Notes under the pieces: model-generated | What the model was told of the DNA's origin: nothing | Seen by the model: the letters and a program-made list of their open reading frames with translations, nothing else | Database searches by the model: none | Position numbers and translations under genes: made by a program | Shown: one piece after another, positions 8,746 through 18,319 of the stretch | Layout of the letters: the number at the start of each line of letters is the position of its first letter | Numbering within the stretch: the stretch's first letter is position 1 | Assembly: GCA_016699445.1 (NCBI GenBank) | Contig: CP064976.1 | Coordinates: forward strand, 496,001-560,000 | DNA from: Deltaproteobacteria bacterium | GTDB lineage: Bacteria > UBA10199 > JACPAL01 > GCA-016699445 | DNA length: 64,000 nt | Direction of reading: 5' to 3'

Positions 8746-9813
8746 AAGATCTAAAGCTTTTTGAGCGGCATGATCCCATGTCCATCGACTCATAATGTCT
8801 TCTCGTGCCTGACTACCTTTTTGAAAACCTTCAGATTCGTTTTCAAAAACATGTCTCAATGACTTACCTAACCTGACCGTATCAATTTTTGCCCATTGAC
8901 CATACTCTCCTGACTTTCGAAAAAATGCAGGGCAATAGACATCCTCATAATGCTCTATTTCTAGAGGATAGCTATTACAGGGGGTCAAATACTCTGTTGG
9001 GCCGCTATAAAATGGAGCAATGACAGGGAGTCCACAAGACATGGCTTCCATAATCGGTAAGCCCCACCCTTCAGCTTTAGAGGCCGAGACATAGGCCTGA
9101 CAAGACCGATACAAGCGAGCCATATCATTATCCAAATGGATACCTCCTTCAATCACGACTATTTTCCCTATATTCTTTAGCTGAAGTTTTCTGATTTCTT
9201 CACGGACATTCAATGATTCAAGACCCTGAATTTTATTTTGCAGGTATAATACTAAACGGACAGGTTCATCTTGAGAAAACTCATTATCAAAAGCATAAAG
9301 TAGCTCACGAAAACCTTTTCGATTCTCCCACTTTCCAACAGAGAGAAATAAAAAAGAGTTAAGACCTGCTAATTCTGGAAATGGAATCGCCTCAGGAGAA
9401 AAAATATGCGGATGAACACCTTCTGGCACTACAGAAACAGCTTTCACCCCCTGAGCCTGCAATGTTTTTTGCCCCCAATGACTTGGTACCCATACTTGGT
9501 CTAACTGCTTAAGCTGATTAATAGAAGCTTTTCCTAAAAGAGTTGTCTCAAAAACAGTATAGGCAATTCTATGACTTCCACTAAATCGATACATCTCCTG
9601 GGGACGGTCAAGATTGATCGATACCGTCTGGAGATCAATATCTTCAATTCGATCCATCATAGAAAGAAGATCGTCATCTTCTGGAAGAGGCCCATATTTA
9701 GGAATTAAGCACACGTGAATTTTCCGGTTCAATGCTTTGAAAAAATTTCTCGCATGGACTGCGTAGCCTGTAGGGCCAACAATATTGGCAAACACATTAA
9801 TCGTTTTTTTCAT
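8731..9813 (-). CDS. GT4-family glycosyltransferase
   Basis: This is a GT-B retaining glycosyltransferase of about 360 residues. Visible are NIVGPTGYAVHARNFFKALN at the N-terminus, the domain-two start FLFLSVGKWENRKGF and the E-x7-E signature EGWGLPIMEAMSCGLPVIAP near residue 260, followed by YSGPTEYLTP. Possible starts are a TTG at 9834 and ATGs at 9819 and 9813. I chose 9813 (MKKTINVF) because the sequence before it is not conserved-looking. It is the only minus-strand gene between the Maf cluster and the basal-body operon, and it is divergent from flgB. It is convergent with the preceding glycosyltransferase, with a 15-base overlap and no terminator visible between them. Confidence 0.84.
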   Translation of the reverse strand: MKKTINVFANIVGPTGYAVHARNFFKALNRKIHVCLIPKYGPLPEDDDLLSMMDRIEDIDLQTVSINLDRPQEMYRFSGSHRIAYTVFETTLLGKASINQLKQLDQVWVPSHWGQKTLQAQGVKAVSVVPEGVHPHIFSPEAIPFPELAGLNSFLFLSVGKWENRKGFRELLYAFDNEFSQDEPVRLVLYLQNKIQGLESLNVREEIRKLQLKNIGKIVVIEGGIHLDNDMARLYRSCQAYVSASKAEGWGLPIMEAMSCGLPVIAPFYSGPTEYLTPCNSYPLEIEHYEDVYCPAFFRKSGEYGQWAKIDTVRLGKSLRHVFENESEGFQKGSQAREDIMSRWTWDHAAQKALDLLGMR

Positions 9814-9990
9814 CGGCATGGGATTCAATCTCAAAAGTTGTATACGGTATTATATCTGAAAAACTTAAGTCTGTGACGGCACTAAGCAACAGAGAAACGG
9901 CAAAACTTTCCCGACTCTGTGCATTAACTCATTTCACTCATTCGTTTAATTTCTGAATGAAATCACTCTTTTGACGTCATCCTCCCAAAC

Positions 9991-10004
9991 GGCACAGGCT
10001 TTGC
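9991..10004 (+). promoter_or_regulatory. Sigma-54-type promoter of the flgB operon
   Basis: GGCACAGGCTTTGC has the invariant GG and GC separated by exactly ten bases, plus the GGCAC and TTTGCT surroundings of the -24/-12 consensus. The expected transcription start is about 12 bases further on, followed closely by a GTGGGGGAAA ribosome binding site and the flgB ATG at 10027. Confidence 0.8.
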
Positions 10005-10026
10005 TAATTGCACCTGTGGGGGAAAA

Positions 10027-10434
10027 ATGGATCCATTCTTTAATTCTATCGATTTAGCATCCAAGGTGATGAGCGCCAGTGTTTCCGCGCATCAGGTTTA
10101 CGCGTCCAACATTGCCAACAGCTCCACACCAAAATTTAAAGCTCAGAATCCCCAATTTGATGTCAAACTCGATCAAGCTCAAGTCATGGCTCAAAAACAA
10201 GCTGATTCCATTGTGGGCGGTGGAAGTCTTATGGATGGCAATACCTCTCCTTGGAAAGTAGATTCCAAAGTGACGACCTCTAAAGACCCAGCCAACAGCG
10301 CTGGCAATAATGTCAAAATCGATCAGCAAATGGTTTCCATGTCGGAAAACAGCATCATGTATATGTCGGCCTTGAGAATCCTGAGCCGACAAGTGGCGTT
10401 GACAAAGTACGCCATCACCACAGGAGGCCGATAA
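10027..10434 (+). CDS. flgB: Flagellar proximal rod protein FlgB
   Basis: FlgB is one of the proximal rod proteins of the basal body and leaves the cell through the flagellar type III system. The 135 residues match the family length. Characteristic parts are SASVSAHQVYASNIANSSTP (the N-terminal rod motif: A...r...ia.NiAN.nTP.fka) and the C-terminal MSENSIMYMSALRILSRQ helix. It is the first gene of the long flagellar operon, 23 bases after a sigma-54-type site, and is followed one base later by flgC. Confidence 0.95.
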   Translation: MDPFFNSIDLASKVMSASVSAHQVYASNIANSSTPKFKAQNPQFDVKLDQAQVMAQKQADSIVGGGSLMDGNTSPWKVDSKVTTSKDPANSAGNNVKIDQQMVSMSENSIMYMSALRILSRQVALTKYAITTGGR

Positions 10435-10435
10435 G

Positions 10436-10865
10436 ATGAGCATCTCCAGCCTATTTAATATCAGTGGTGCCGGCCTGTCGGTCCAAAGAGACCGCATGGA
10501 CGTCATTAATGAAAACATCGCCAATATCAGCACAACACGTACTCCTGAAGGCGGACCTTACAAACCTAAAGAAATTTCGATTGCTGCAAAAAAAATGAAG
10601 GACTTCACAAGTGACTTCAACGCTCTGAAAAAAGATGAAGATCCCAAACACCGCCTCCGTCTCAGAAAGTCAGAGGCCTCCCATTCAAGTTTATGACCCC
10701 ACACATCGAGATGCTGTGGATGGTTATGTTTTATACCCAGATATCAATTCTACTGAGGAACTAGTCAATATGATGACAGCTTCTACAGCTTATGAAGCGA
10801 ATATGAATATTTTCAACTCATCCAAAACTTTAATCATGAGAACTTTGGAACTGGGAGAAGGATGA
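10436..10865 (+). CDS. flgC: Flagellar proximal rod protein FlgC (frameshifted)
   Basis: The first part (from 10436) gives the FlgC N-terminus MSISSLFNISGAGLSVQR with NIANISTTRTPEGGPY. The C-terminal part is in the +1 frame and gives PPIQVYDPTHRDAVDGYV and LVNMMTASTAYEANMNIF, also classic FlgC. The frames meet at an A run, 10628-10633. Reading five instead of six A joins them as FNALKKMKIPNTASVSESQ, making a protein of about 143 residues, the normal size. One extra base in the sequence is the simplest explanation. The gene ends TGA TAA, seven bases before fliE. Confidence 0.9.
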
Positions 10866-10871
10866 TAATTT

Positions 10872-11210
10872 ATGATTTCTAAAATTATTCAACCCTCACA
10901 ATTAACTTCGCCCGCCTCGCTACAAAGTATCGAGGAGCTTAAGAAATCAGATCCTTCTTTATCAGGGCTCACAAACTCAAAAAAACAATCCGGCTTTGCG
11001 GAGATGGTGAGTCAAGGGATCCAGTCTGTGAATCATGAAATGAATGAAGCCACTAAAGTCTCCGAGAGCTTCATGATGGGTGAAAAAAAATACGATATTC
11101 ATGAAGTCATGATCTCACTTGAAAAAGCAGATCTTTCTTTTCGCTATATGGCTCAAGTTCGAAACAAGGTTTTGGATGCTTACAATGAAGTGATGAGAAT
11201 GCAGGTATAA
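10872..11210 (+). CDS. fliE: Flagellar hook-basal body protein FliE
   Basis: FliE joins the MS ring to the rod. The 112-residue protein has the family's C-terminal signature MISLEKADLSFRYMAQVRNK followed by VLDAYNEVMRMQV, and a variable Ser/Pro-rich N-terminus. Its place between flgC and fliF is the usual one. The ribosome binding site is weak; the ATG at 10872 gives the only frame with the family sequence. Confidence 0.94.
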   Translation: MISKIIQPSQLTSPASLQSIEELKKSDPSLSGLTNSKKQSGFAEMVSQGIQSVNHEMNEATKVSESFMMGEKKYDIHEVMISLEKADLSFRYMAQVRNKVLDAYNEVMRMQV

Positions 11211-11222
11211 AAAAGGCAAACC

Positions 11223-12689
11223 ATGGGAAATATTATCACACAGTTAAAACAGATGATCGATGGACTCTCCCTCATCAGAAAGATTTCCATTCTGGTGGTT
11301 GTAGGAATCTCGATTGCGATCATTGGTTATCTGGTCAGCGTCTCCAATCAAGCGGCCTATGAACCTGTCTTCACCAATCTCAACTCAGATGATATTGGAT
11401 CCATCATCAGTCAACTGGATCGACAAGGAGTCAGTTACAAAGTGGATCAAAACATGCGCACGGTTTTGGTCCCAACGACAAAGGTTTTGGAAGTGCGCAT
11501 GAAACTTGCCGAAGAAGGCATTCCTCGCTTTGGAGGGATTGGTTTTGAATTATTTGATAAGGAAGGTTTTGGACGTTCGGACTTTGAACAAAGAGTCAAT
11601 TTTCAAAGAGCTCTCGAAGGGGAACTCACACGAACGATTCGCAGTTTAAGAGAGGTCGAAAGCGCTCGTGTTCATCTTGTTCTTCCAGAAAAATCTCTTT
11701 TCAGCGAAAGTCAGCAACCGTCTCGCGCATCTGTTATTTTAAAACTCGGTCGCGAAAGTGCTCTGTCGCGTAATACGGTCAATGCGATCACTCATTTGGT
11801 TTCCAGCGCCGTAGATGGTCTCAATCCTGACGATGTGACTATCGTTGATAACATGGGCCGCTTATTGAATGCCGGCGGACAGGAAGGAACCACAGCAGCT
11901 GGTCGACAGGTTTTCGATCAGAAAATGCAGCTTGAAAAAGCTATTGAACAAAAAATCGTCGACCTTCTCTCACCTGTCGTCGGCATGGGCAAAATCATGG
12001 CACGCGTGGCAGCTGATATCGACTTCACTCAAGTGGAAAGCACTGAAGAAACCGTTGATCCTACAAAAACCGCGGTCTCCCAAGAATCCCGCTCCAATAA
12101 TGCCAAAAGTGCTTCAGGCAATGATTCGGCCAGCGAAAATAGCAAAGAAGAAGAAGGCAATGAACAGATTACCTATCAAGTCAGCAAAAGTATTCGCAAA
12201 CAGATGACACCGATGGGTAATATCAAAAAGCTCTCCATCGCCATTCTGGTGGATGGAAACTACGCTGGAGAAGCAGGAAAACAAACATATCAGCCTCGCA
12301 CACCCGAAGAGCTCAAAAAACTTGAAGATTTGGCCAAGAGTGCCGTCGGTTTTTCTCAGGATCGTGGAGATCAAATCAAAGTGGACAATATTGCCTTTCA
12401 AAATCCCGAACAACAATTGGGTGAAAGTCAAAGCTGGTATGAAAAGAAAAACACTTATGGTTTTCTCATAGCAGTTATTGGCAATGTCTTGCTGGTCTTA
12501 GCGATCTTACTGGTCATCTTCTTTGTCATCCGTCCTGTAGCCAAAAGCTGGTCTGCTGCACGAGAAAATGCGGCCCTTCCTGGCGGTGGCGTTCCCCTGC
12601 TTCAGGGAGAAGTTTTGCAAAATATGGGAGATCTCATTCGCACCAATCCGACAGCCGCAGCTGAAACTTTAAGAAAGTGGTTACAATAA
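11223..12689 (+). CDS. fliF: Flagellar MS-ring protein FliF
   Basis: FliF builds the MS ring in the cytoplasmic membrane. Two membrane segments are visible, near residues 22-42 (ISILVVVGISIAIIGYLV) and 415-440 (FLIAVIGNVLLVLAILLVIF). Between them lie the ring-building motifs, including LVPTTKVLEVRMKLAEEG, FGRSDFEQRVNFQRALEGEL and ARVHLVLPEKSLF. A charged, Glu/Ser-rich insertion spans about residues 280-315. The C-terminus, DLIRTNPTAAAETLRKWLQ, is the FliG-binding tail. At 488 residues it is shorter than most FliF proteins (about 530-560), mainly in the region after the second membrane segment. Confidence 0.96.
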   Translation: MGNIITQLKQMIDGLSLIRKISILVVVGISIAIIGYLVSVSNQAAYEPVFTNLNSDDIGSIISQLDRQGVSYKVDQNMRTVLVPTTKVLEVRMKLAEEGIPRFGGIGFELFDKEGFGRSDFEQRVNFQRALEGELTRTIRSLREVESARVHLVLPEKSLFSESQQPSRASVILKLGRESALSRNTVNAITHLVSSAVDGLNPDDVTIVDNMGRLLNAGGQEGTTAAGRQVFDQKMQLEKAIEQKIVDLLSPVVGMGKIMARVAADIDFTQVESTEETVDPTKTAVSQESRSNNAKSASGNDSASENSKEEEGNEQITYQVSKSIRKQMTPMGNIKKLSIAILVDGNYAGEAGKQTYQPRTPEELKKLEDLAKSAVGFSQDRGDQIKVDNIAFQNPEQQLGESQSWYEKKNTYGFLIAVIGNVLLVLAILLVIFFVIRPVAKSWSAARENAALPGGGVPLLQGEVLQNMGDLIRTNPTAAAETLRKWLQ

Positions 12690-12701
12690 AGGTAAAATAT
12701 T

Positions 12702-13802
12702 ATGGCAACTGCAGAAGCACAAAAAGGCGCCCTCAGTAATACAGAAAAAGCAGCTCTGCTTCTTTTGTGTATGGATGAAAAATCTACGGGAAAACTTTTT
12801 GGACAATTACAAGATGCGGAAATCCAAAAAATTGGCACGGCTTTAATGCACCTTAAAGATGTCCCGGCCGATAAGATTAAAACCACACTCGCTGAATTTT
12901 TCGAGGGGATGTCCAAGCCCGGAGACGAATCTCCCGTTTCCGGACTCACCCGTGAAGGCACTCTTCATTTTGATGGAAAGAAAATAATGAATAAGCTTTT
13001 CGGCAAGTCTCTCCCCCGTCAAAGAGGAGAGTCGATCCTCAGTGGACTCAAGGACCCTGCAGGCAGTGCCATTCCTCCGGGAGGTCCCAACCTGGCGGAA
13101 CTCTTCCAGGATCTGAACGCCGAATTTCTCATGGATATATTGGGGGAAGAACATCCTCAAATTATTGCCCTCGCTCTTACTCAGATTAAACGGAACATTA
13201 CCAAGGAACTTTTAGATAAATTTTCAGAAGAGATGCAGATTGATCTCATCGACCGTATGGCACGCTTGGAACAATTGTCCGGAGAATCCCTCAAAGATGT
13301 GTATGTCGTACTTTCCGAAAAAATTAGTGCCAAAAAGAAAGCTTCAGTCGGCGAAGACAAATCTGCCAAATCAAGCATCAGTATTGGTGGCGTGGGCCTT
13401 ACCGTCCAAGTGCTGAAAGGGATCGGACGTGAAAAATCTGACAAAATGATTTCAGAGCTTGAAAAAGTTGATCCTGAAATTGCCACCATGATTTCCAAAC
13501 AAATGTTTACCATCGAGGATCTGGATCGCTCTGATGATTCCGGTATCCGTGAGCTTTTGCGCGCAGTTACCAACGAAGATCTTAAAGTAGGGCTTAAAAA
13601 TGCCCCTGAAAGTCTTTTGGAAAAAGTATTTAAGAATTTGTCCGAACGCGCCGCCCTCATCCTCAAAGAAGATATGGAAATGCTGCCGCCACAAAAAGTG
13701 GAAGATATCGAAGCCGCTCAGGAAAAAATTCTGAAAGCAGCTAAAGATTTAATCAAAGAAGCCAAAATGGTTTTGGCTGATGCAAAAACGGAAGAAGGAT
13801 AA
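12702..13802 (+). CDS. fliG: Flagellar motor switch protein FliG
   Basis: FliG is the rotor protein that meets the stator and determines torque. The N-terminal FliF-binding part (LSNTEKAALLLLCMDEKSTG), the middle domain (FLMDILGEEHPQIIALALTQ) and the C-terminal torque domain (FTIEDLDRSDDSGIRELLRA, then LLEKVFKNLSERAALILKED) are all present. The last has the charged residues expected for stator contact. The protein is 366 residues, somewhat longer than usual. The extra length lies in a linker rich in Gly and Pro around residues 70-125 and in a Lys/Glu-rich C-terminal tail. It follows fliF by 12 bases and abuts fliH. Confidence 0.96.
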   Translation: MATAEAQKGALSNTEKAALLLLCMDEKSTGKLFGQLQDAEIQKIGTALMHLKDVPADKIKTTLAEFFEGMSKPGDESPVSGLTREGTLHFDGKKIMNKLFGKSLPRQRGESILSGLKDPAGSAIPPGGPNLAELFQDLNAEFLMDILGEEHPQIIALALTQIKRNITKELLDKFSEEMQIDLIDRMARLEQLSGESLKDVYVVLSEKISAKKKASVGEDKSAKSSISIGGVGLTVQVLKGIGREKSDKMISELEKVDPEIATMISKQMFTIEDLDRSDDSGIRELLRAVTNEDLKVGLKNAPESLLEKVFKNLSERAALILKEDMEMLPPQKVEDIEAAQEKILKAAKDLIKEAKMVLADAKTEEG

Positions 13803-14467
13803 ATGGCCATCACGTTTCAAGAAGGTCTTGGAATTCAGAAAAAGGCACCTGCGAAACCTCAAGGGGTGTCGTATCAAAATCTGAATATTCAGGATTTTAT
13901 CGGATTGGGTGGTGCACATGAGCCCACCGAACAAGAGCGTCTTTCTCTCCAGTTGGAACAAGAAAAACAAAAACTTGAGCAGGATCAAGCTCAATGGAAA
14001 TCATGCATTCAAAGTTTTAATCAAGCACTTCAACAACTCAAACAGGATTTTGAACAAGCCAAAGCTCAACTGGCCAGCAATCTCCTCGAGCTCACTTTTT
14101 TTCTAACCCATGAACTTATTGATCATGAAATCACAACCCAACCTTCTATTCTGGCTCATGCGACTGAGAAACTGTCAGAACAAACCATTGCTATCGAACA
14201 GAGGACTTTATCTTTAAATCCTTCCGATCATTTGTTTTTAAAAAAAAAAGCCCGTCTCTTTTCGAACAGCTCAGTGCTGAGCAAATCTTGGTTGTCGAAG
14301 ATCCCGCTCTCAAACAGGGAAATATCAAAATCACCTCTCCTTCTCGACAAGTAGAAATCGACATTCAAAAACGTCTTGCTGAAATTAAAAAACAAATTCC
14401 GGGAAACTTTTTATCTACCATCACCAGTCAGAGCCCACAAACTCAGGGAGATAATCATGTTTCATAA
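13803..14467 (+). CDS. fliH: Flagellar export ATPase regulator FliH (frameshifted)
   Basis: FliH binds and inhibits the FliI ATPase. The first frame starts MAITFQEGLGIQKK and carries a long Gln/Glu/Lys coiled coil (about residues 42-95). After the A10 run at 14240-14249 the family's C-terminal domain continues in another frame: SLFEQLSAEQILVVEDPALK, then NIKITSPSRQVEIDIQKRL. Reading eleven A joins them. The joined protein is about 222 residues and ends at the TAA 14465-14467, overlapping the fliI start by 11 bases. Without the repair, the protein would end in an unrelated tail at 14354. Confidence 0.88.
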
Positions 14468-15818
14468 TATCCCCTCACAAAATGCGGGCGACATGGCCAG
14501 CAAGATTGGGGCTTTAGAATTGATTCGCTCCACACTCAACCGGATCCCGTCCGTAGCCATCATGGGAAAAGTCACCCGTGTGGTCGGACTTGTCATAGAA
14601 GGTGATTTACCTCATGTCCCTGTAGGAGCCTCTTGTGTGATCCTTCAGGAAAATGGTGAAAAATTAGCTGCAGAAGTGATTGGCCTGAAAGAATCTAAAG
14701 CGATTTTAATGCCTATCGGAAATACAGCAGGCGTGCGCGTGGGAGACTCCATTCAAACGTTAAGTCATGAAGTGACCGTAAAAGTTTCAGAAAAACTTTT
14801 AGGACGAGTTTTGGATGGAAGTGGAGCCCCCATGGATGGAGGACCTGATATTTCAGACGCGATGGAATACCCACTCTATCATCCTTCTGTTTCTCCTATT
14901 CATCGTAAAATGGTCGATAAACCATTTTCTGTAGGCATACGAGCCATTGATGCTTTTCTCACTTGCGGTGTGGGACAACGTGTAGCGATCATGGCGGGTT
15001 CGGGAGTTGGGAAAAGTACATTGATGGGAATGATGGCCCGAAATTCGGATGCCGATATCAATGTCATTGGACTTTTGGGTGAACGTGGCCGTGAAGTCGG
15101 TGAGTTTTTAGAAGATAGTTTGGGGAAAGAAGGTTTGAAAAAATCAGTTGTGATTATTGCCACATCTGATTCTCCAGCCCTTCTGCGCATGAGAGCTGCT
15201 TTTATCACGACTACCATTGCAGAATATTTTCGCGATCAAGGAGCCAAAGTTCTTTTAATGATGGATTCGTTGACCCGATTTGCCATGGCCTCTCGTGAAG
15301 TCGGTCTCTCTTTGGGAGAACCACCCACAGTTAAAGGATACACACCTTCGCTTTTTGCAGCTCTTCCTCGACTTTTAGAACGCGCGGGCACAACCGAAGG
15401 CGCCGGCAGTATCACCGGATTTTATACCATCTTGACCGAAGGTGATGATCTTCAGGATCCAGTGGCGGATGCGGTCCGATCCATTGTTGATGGACACATC
15501 GTCCTCTCACGTGAATTGACCACCATGGGACACTACCCTCCCATCGATATCATCCAAAGTCTCTCACGCGTTATGCCTCAAGTCACCACCAAGGAACATC
15601 AAAACCATCTCATTCAAGTACGTCGACTGATCGCTCTCTATGAAGAGATGAAAGATTATATTCGTATGGGGGTCTATGTGCCGGGCCGGAATGCCGAACT
15701 CGATCAAGCAATTGCCAAAAGAGAAATGATTACACATTTTTTACAACAAAAACGGGACGACCAAGGATTGATGCCTGAAACTCTCGCTCGATTGCAGAAA
15801 ATAGCATTGGAAAATTAA
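14457..15818 (+). CDS. fliI: Flagellum-specific export ATPase FliI
   Basis: FliI is the F1-beta-like ATPase of the flagellar secretion system. The Walker A motif is GSGVGKST, the Walker B region is VLLMMDSLTRFAMASREVGL, and the Glu-containing loop is GLLGERGREVGEF. I start it at the ATG 14457 (MFHNIPSQNAGD, 453 residues). A longer frame from 14376 uses the last part of fliH in another frame and is not conserved. It overlaps fliH by 11 bases and is followed by fliJ after one base, so the three are probably translated together. Confidence 0.96.
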   Translation: MFHNIPSQNAGDMASKIGALELIRSTLNRIPSVAIMGKVTRVVGLVIEGDLPHVPVGASCVILQENGEKLAAEVIGLKESKAILMPIGNTAGVRVGDSIQTLSHEVTVKVSEKLLGRVLDGSGAPMDGGPDISDAMEYPLYHPSVSPIHRKMVDKPFSVGIRAIDAFLTCGVGQRVAIMAGSGVGKSTLMGMMARNSDADINVIGLLGERGREVGEFLEDSLGKEGLKKSVVIIATSDSPALLRMRAAFITTTIAEYFRDQGAKVLLMMDSLTRFAMASREVGLSLGEPPTVKGYTPSLFAALPRLLERAGTTEGAGSITGFYTILTEGDDLQDPVADAVRSIVDGHIVLSRELTTMGHYPPIDIIQSLSRVMPQVTTKEHQNHLIQVRRLIALYEEMKDYIRMGVYVPGRNAELDQAIAKREMITHFLQQKRDDQGLMPETLARLQKIALEN

Positions 15819-15819
15819 C

Positions 15820-16308
15820 ATGAAAAAATTTCATTTTAAATTGGAAGGAATTTTAAAGCTCAGACGCGAAGCCGAGCGTCAGTGTGAAATGGAAGTTCAA
15901 CGCATTCAAGCTCTCATCCAGGGCATTTACACACGCATGAATCAGATTTCTTTGGAACAAGATATTTGGAGAAAAAGCTACAACGAAGCCGGAAGCAATC
16001 ATGCATGGCTTTTCCTGATTGAAAACTATCTGGTCACACTGGAGCAAGAGAGTGTCTACCAGGAAAGAAATCTTCAAGGTCTTCAAGATGAATCACAATT
16101 GGCTCAGGAAAAACTCAAAGAAGCCTATAAAGCACGCCGTCAGGTCGAACATCTAAAAGAGAAACAACATCACGAATATTTACAAAAAATGAATAAGCTT
16201 ATGGAAAAAGAAATGTCTGAAATGACAATTCTTCGATTTGCTCATCGACAGTTGGAAATGGAATCAGCCCTGGCATCAAGTGAAGTCTCAGGAGGTAATA
16301 TCGCATGA
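15820..16308 (+). CDS. fliJ: Flagellar export protein FliJ
   Basis: FliJ is the small coiled-coil stalk of the export ATPase. The 162-residue protein begins MKKFHFKLEGILKLRREAER (family pattern: f.f.Le.lL.lr...e) and is almost wholly charged helix, with a C-terminal KLMEKEMSEMTILRFAHR stretch. Position directly after fliI is typical. Its TGA stop overlaps the start of the next gene as ATGA. Confidence 0.92.
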   Translation: MKKFHFKLEGILKLRREAERQCEMEVQRIQALIQGIYTRMNQISLEQDIWRKSYNEAGSNHAWLFLIENYLVTLEQESVYQERNLQGLQDESQLAQEKLKEAYKARRQVEHLKEKQHHEYLQKMNKLMEKEMSEMTILRFAHRQLEMESALASSEVSGGNIA

Positions 16309-16910
16309 AAAAAATCTTTTTCATCACTACATGGATGATGCTGCTTCTGATTCAAACCCGTTTTGTCATGGCTGAAGATACCATGCCACCCACACCAGCA
16401 ACACCTGTGGCCACTCAATTAGAAGAAGAAAAACCTTCAAAAACTCCTGAAGAACTTAAAGCCGATCTTATCAATAAAACTCAAAACACTCCGGACAAAA
16501 CTTTTTTGGTCAAGGGGGATAACAAATTTGTCAATCTAGAGCGTGAAGAAGAACGCTTTTTAAGAGATCAGGATAAAGTTTTGGTAGCCCAAAACATCAA
16601 CAAGGAATTGGAAGAAAAGCTCAATGAAATGAAAGAAATCAAAAATCAGTTGAGCAAAGACGTTAACAAACGCGTTTCTGTTAATGATCATATCAAGCAA
16701 CTGGTCACACTTTATGAGTCCATCAGCGCCGAACAGGCAACACAGATTATCAAACAACTTTCCAGTGCACTCTCTGTCAGTATTCTGTCGATGATGAATC
16801 CCAAAAAATCGAGCAAGATTTTGGCCGCTATGGAACCACATATGGCTGCCGATATGAGTAAAAAGATTTTAAAAGAACCACAAAAACTAGCCTTAGGAGG
16901 TACACGATGA
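16305..16910 (+). CDS. MotE-like (MgtE N-terminal domain) flagellar protein
   Basis: This is a 201-residue exported protein with a signal peptide or anchor (MKKIFFITTWMMLLLIQTRF...AED), then a Pro/Glu-rich linker, a coiled coil (about residues 90-125) and a C-terminal domain of the MgtE N-terminal type (LVTLYESISAEQATQIIKQL, then MMNPKKSSKILAAMEPHMAA). Proteins of this type between fliJ and fliK are MotE, a periplasmic chaperone for the stator protein MotC or equivalents (knowledge from epsilonproteobacteria and other lineages). The start overlaps the fliJ stop as ATGA, and the end overlaps fliK likewise. Confidence 0.8.
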   Translation: MKKIFFITTWMMLLLIQTRFVMAEDTMPPTPATPVATQLEEEKPSKTPEELKADLINKTQNTPDKTFLVKGDNKFVNLEREEERFLRDQDKVLVAQNINKELEEKLNEMKEIKNQLSKDVNKRVSVNDHIKQLVTLYESISAEQATQIIKQLSSALSVSILSMMNPKKSSKILAAMEPHMAADMSKKILKEPQKLALGGTR

Positions 16911-18306
16911 GCTTTGGACGTATTGAATCCGGTGGCAATCAAGTCAAAGACAGCATGACTCAACTCACAGAGCTGACTCAGAATCAACAATCCAATTTTC
17001 ACGAAACCCTCAATGAGACTTGTAAACAGGAAGACAAGAAAACTTCCGACACCCAAAGCACTCAAGAGGCCTCTCAGACCAACCAGACAAACACCCAAAA
17101 AGATCAAGATCAGGTACAAGCTGTAAAATCGGATTCCTCAAAACAAGATTCACAAGAGTCCAAAGATCAGGAAGACGCAGACAACTCTGTCCAAGAAACA
17201 AAAAATGAGGATTCTCAATCACTTAAAAAGCAGGATGAAGAGGTCTTGCTTGATGAAGAACAGACCATCAATCAAAGTGACATGTTACTGCTTTCTCTTT
17301 TGATTCAACCTCAAATCCAGCAGACACCAACCACACAAACTCCTCAAACTCAGGAAGTCATGACAGCGATGACCGAAGACACGGATACATCTCAGGCAGA
17401 AAATTCAGCGATGTTCATTCAGATAAATACCAATCTCAAGTCTTCCGATGAGCAAAATCTTGAAATCAAAGATCCTAAAACAGAAGAAAACACGTCAACA
17501 CTTGAGAGCTCGCTTCTGCCTCAGGAACAACAATTGGCAAACAATACGGCAAAACTTGAAAACACAACTCCCACAATCAAAAGTCCTGCTCCCTCTTTAA
17601 AGAAAGAAGAGGAAGACGACACGCCTGTTCAGTCAAAACAAGAAACATCCACTATTAACAAAACCCCTTTTCAACAGATCAAAGTTGAAAACAAAAATAC
17701 TATGAAACAAACAACTAACTTTTCTTCAGACACAACACCAACCGACGACACACAAGAGACAAAAAGAGAAGTCTTAAAATAGACGATCTTATATTTGAAC
17801 TCAGACATCCTGAATTGGTCATGGCCCAAAAAGAAGGTTCCATCAAAAAAGTGGAACAAAACATCAAAGTGGATCTTCTGGCCACAGACACATTGGAAAA
17901 AAGTCGTTCTATTCAAAATCAGGTTTTATCGGCTCTCAGAACTATTATCGATCGACGCGAGGAGAAAATGATTGTTCATCTCGATCCTCCTGAGTGGGGC
18001 AAGATTGATGTACAAATGAAACTCAACAATAAAGAATTTAATGTTCAGATCAAAACCGAACACCTCTTTGTCAAAGAATCTCTGGAAAAAGGCATTCCTG
18101 AACTCAAACAAGCTTTTTCAGGACAAGGTCTTCAATTAGGGCAACTCCATGTTGGTGTCGGCAGTCAAATGGCCCAGGAGAGAAAAGATCAGGAAGATTC
18201 TGATTCTCCATCCAAGGTTTCGGGGATTAAAAAAGACGAAAAAGTTCAAACAACCAGAGCTCGCTGGAGAGACCCTAGATCTTCCATGGTCGATCGGGTG
18301 ATATAA
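16907..18306 (+). CDS. fliK: Flagellar hook-length control protein FliK (frameshifted)
   Basis: FliK measures hook length and switches export specificity. The first 290 residues are low-complexity, rich in Gln, Ser, Thr, Asp and Glu with no Cys apart from one, as expected for the extended ruler part. The C-terminal Flg_hook domain lies in another frame: MIVHLDPPEWGKIDVQMKL, then LKQAFSGQGLQLGQLHVGV. The frames meet at the A run 17761-17765; reading six A instead of five gives TKKRSLKIDDLIFELRHPEL and one protein of about 466 residues. It sits between the MotE-like gene and flgD, the usual place. Confidence 0.87.
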
Positions 18307-18319
18307 AAAAGGAGAATTT

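Noticed and set aside
10054..10533. Minus-strand open frame opposite flgB/flgC
   Set aside because: Antisense to conserved rod genes, with no recognisable protein and no ribosome binding site.
12843..13666. Minus-strand frames opposite fliG
   Set aside because: Antisense shadows of a full-length, conserved FliG.
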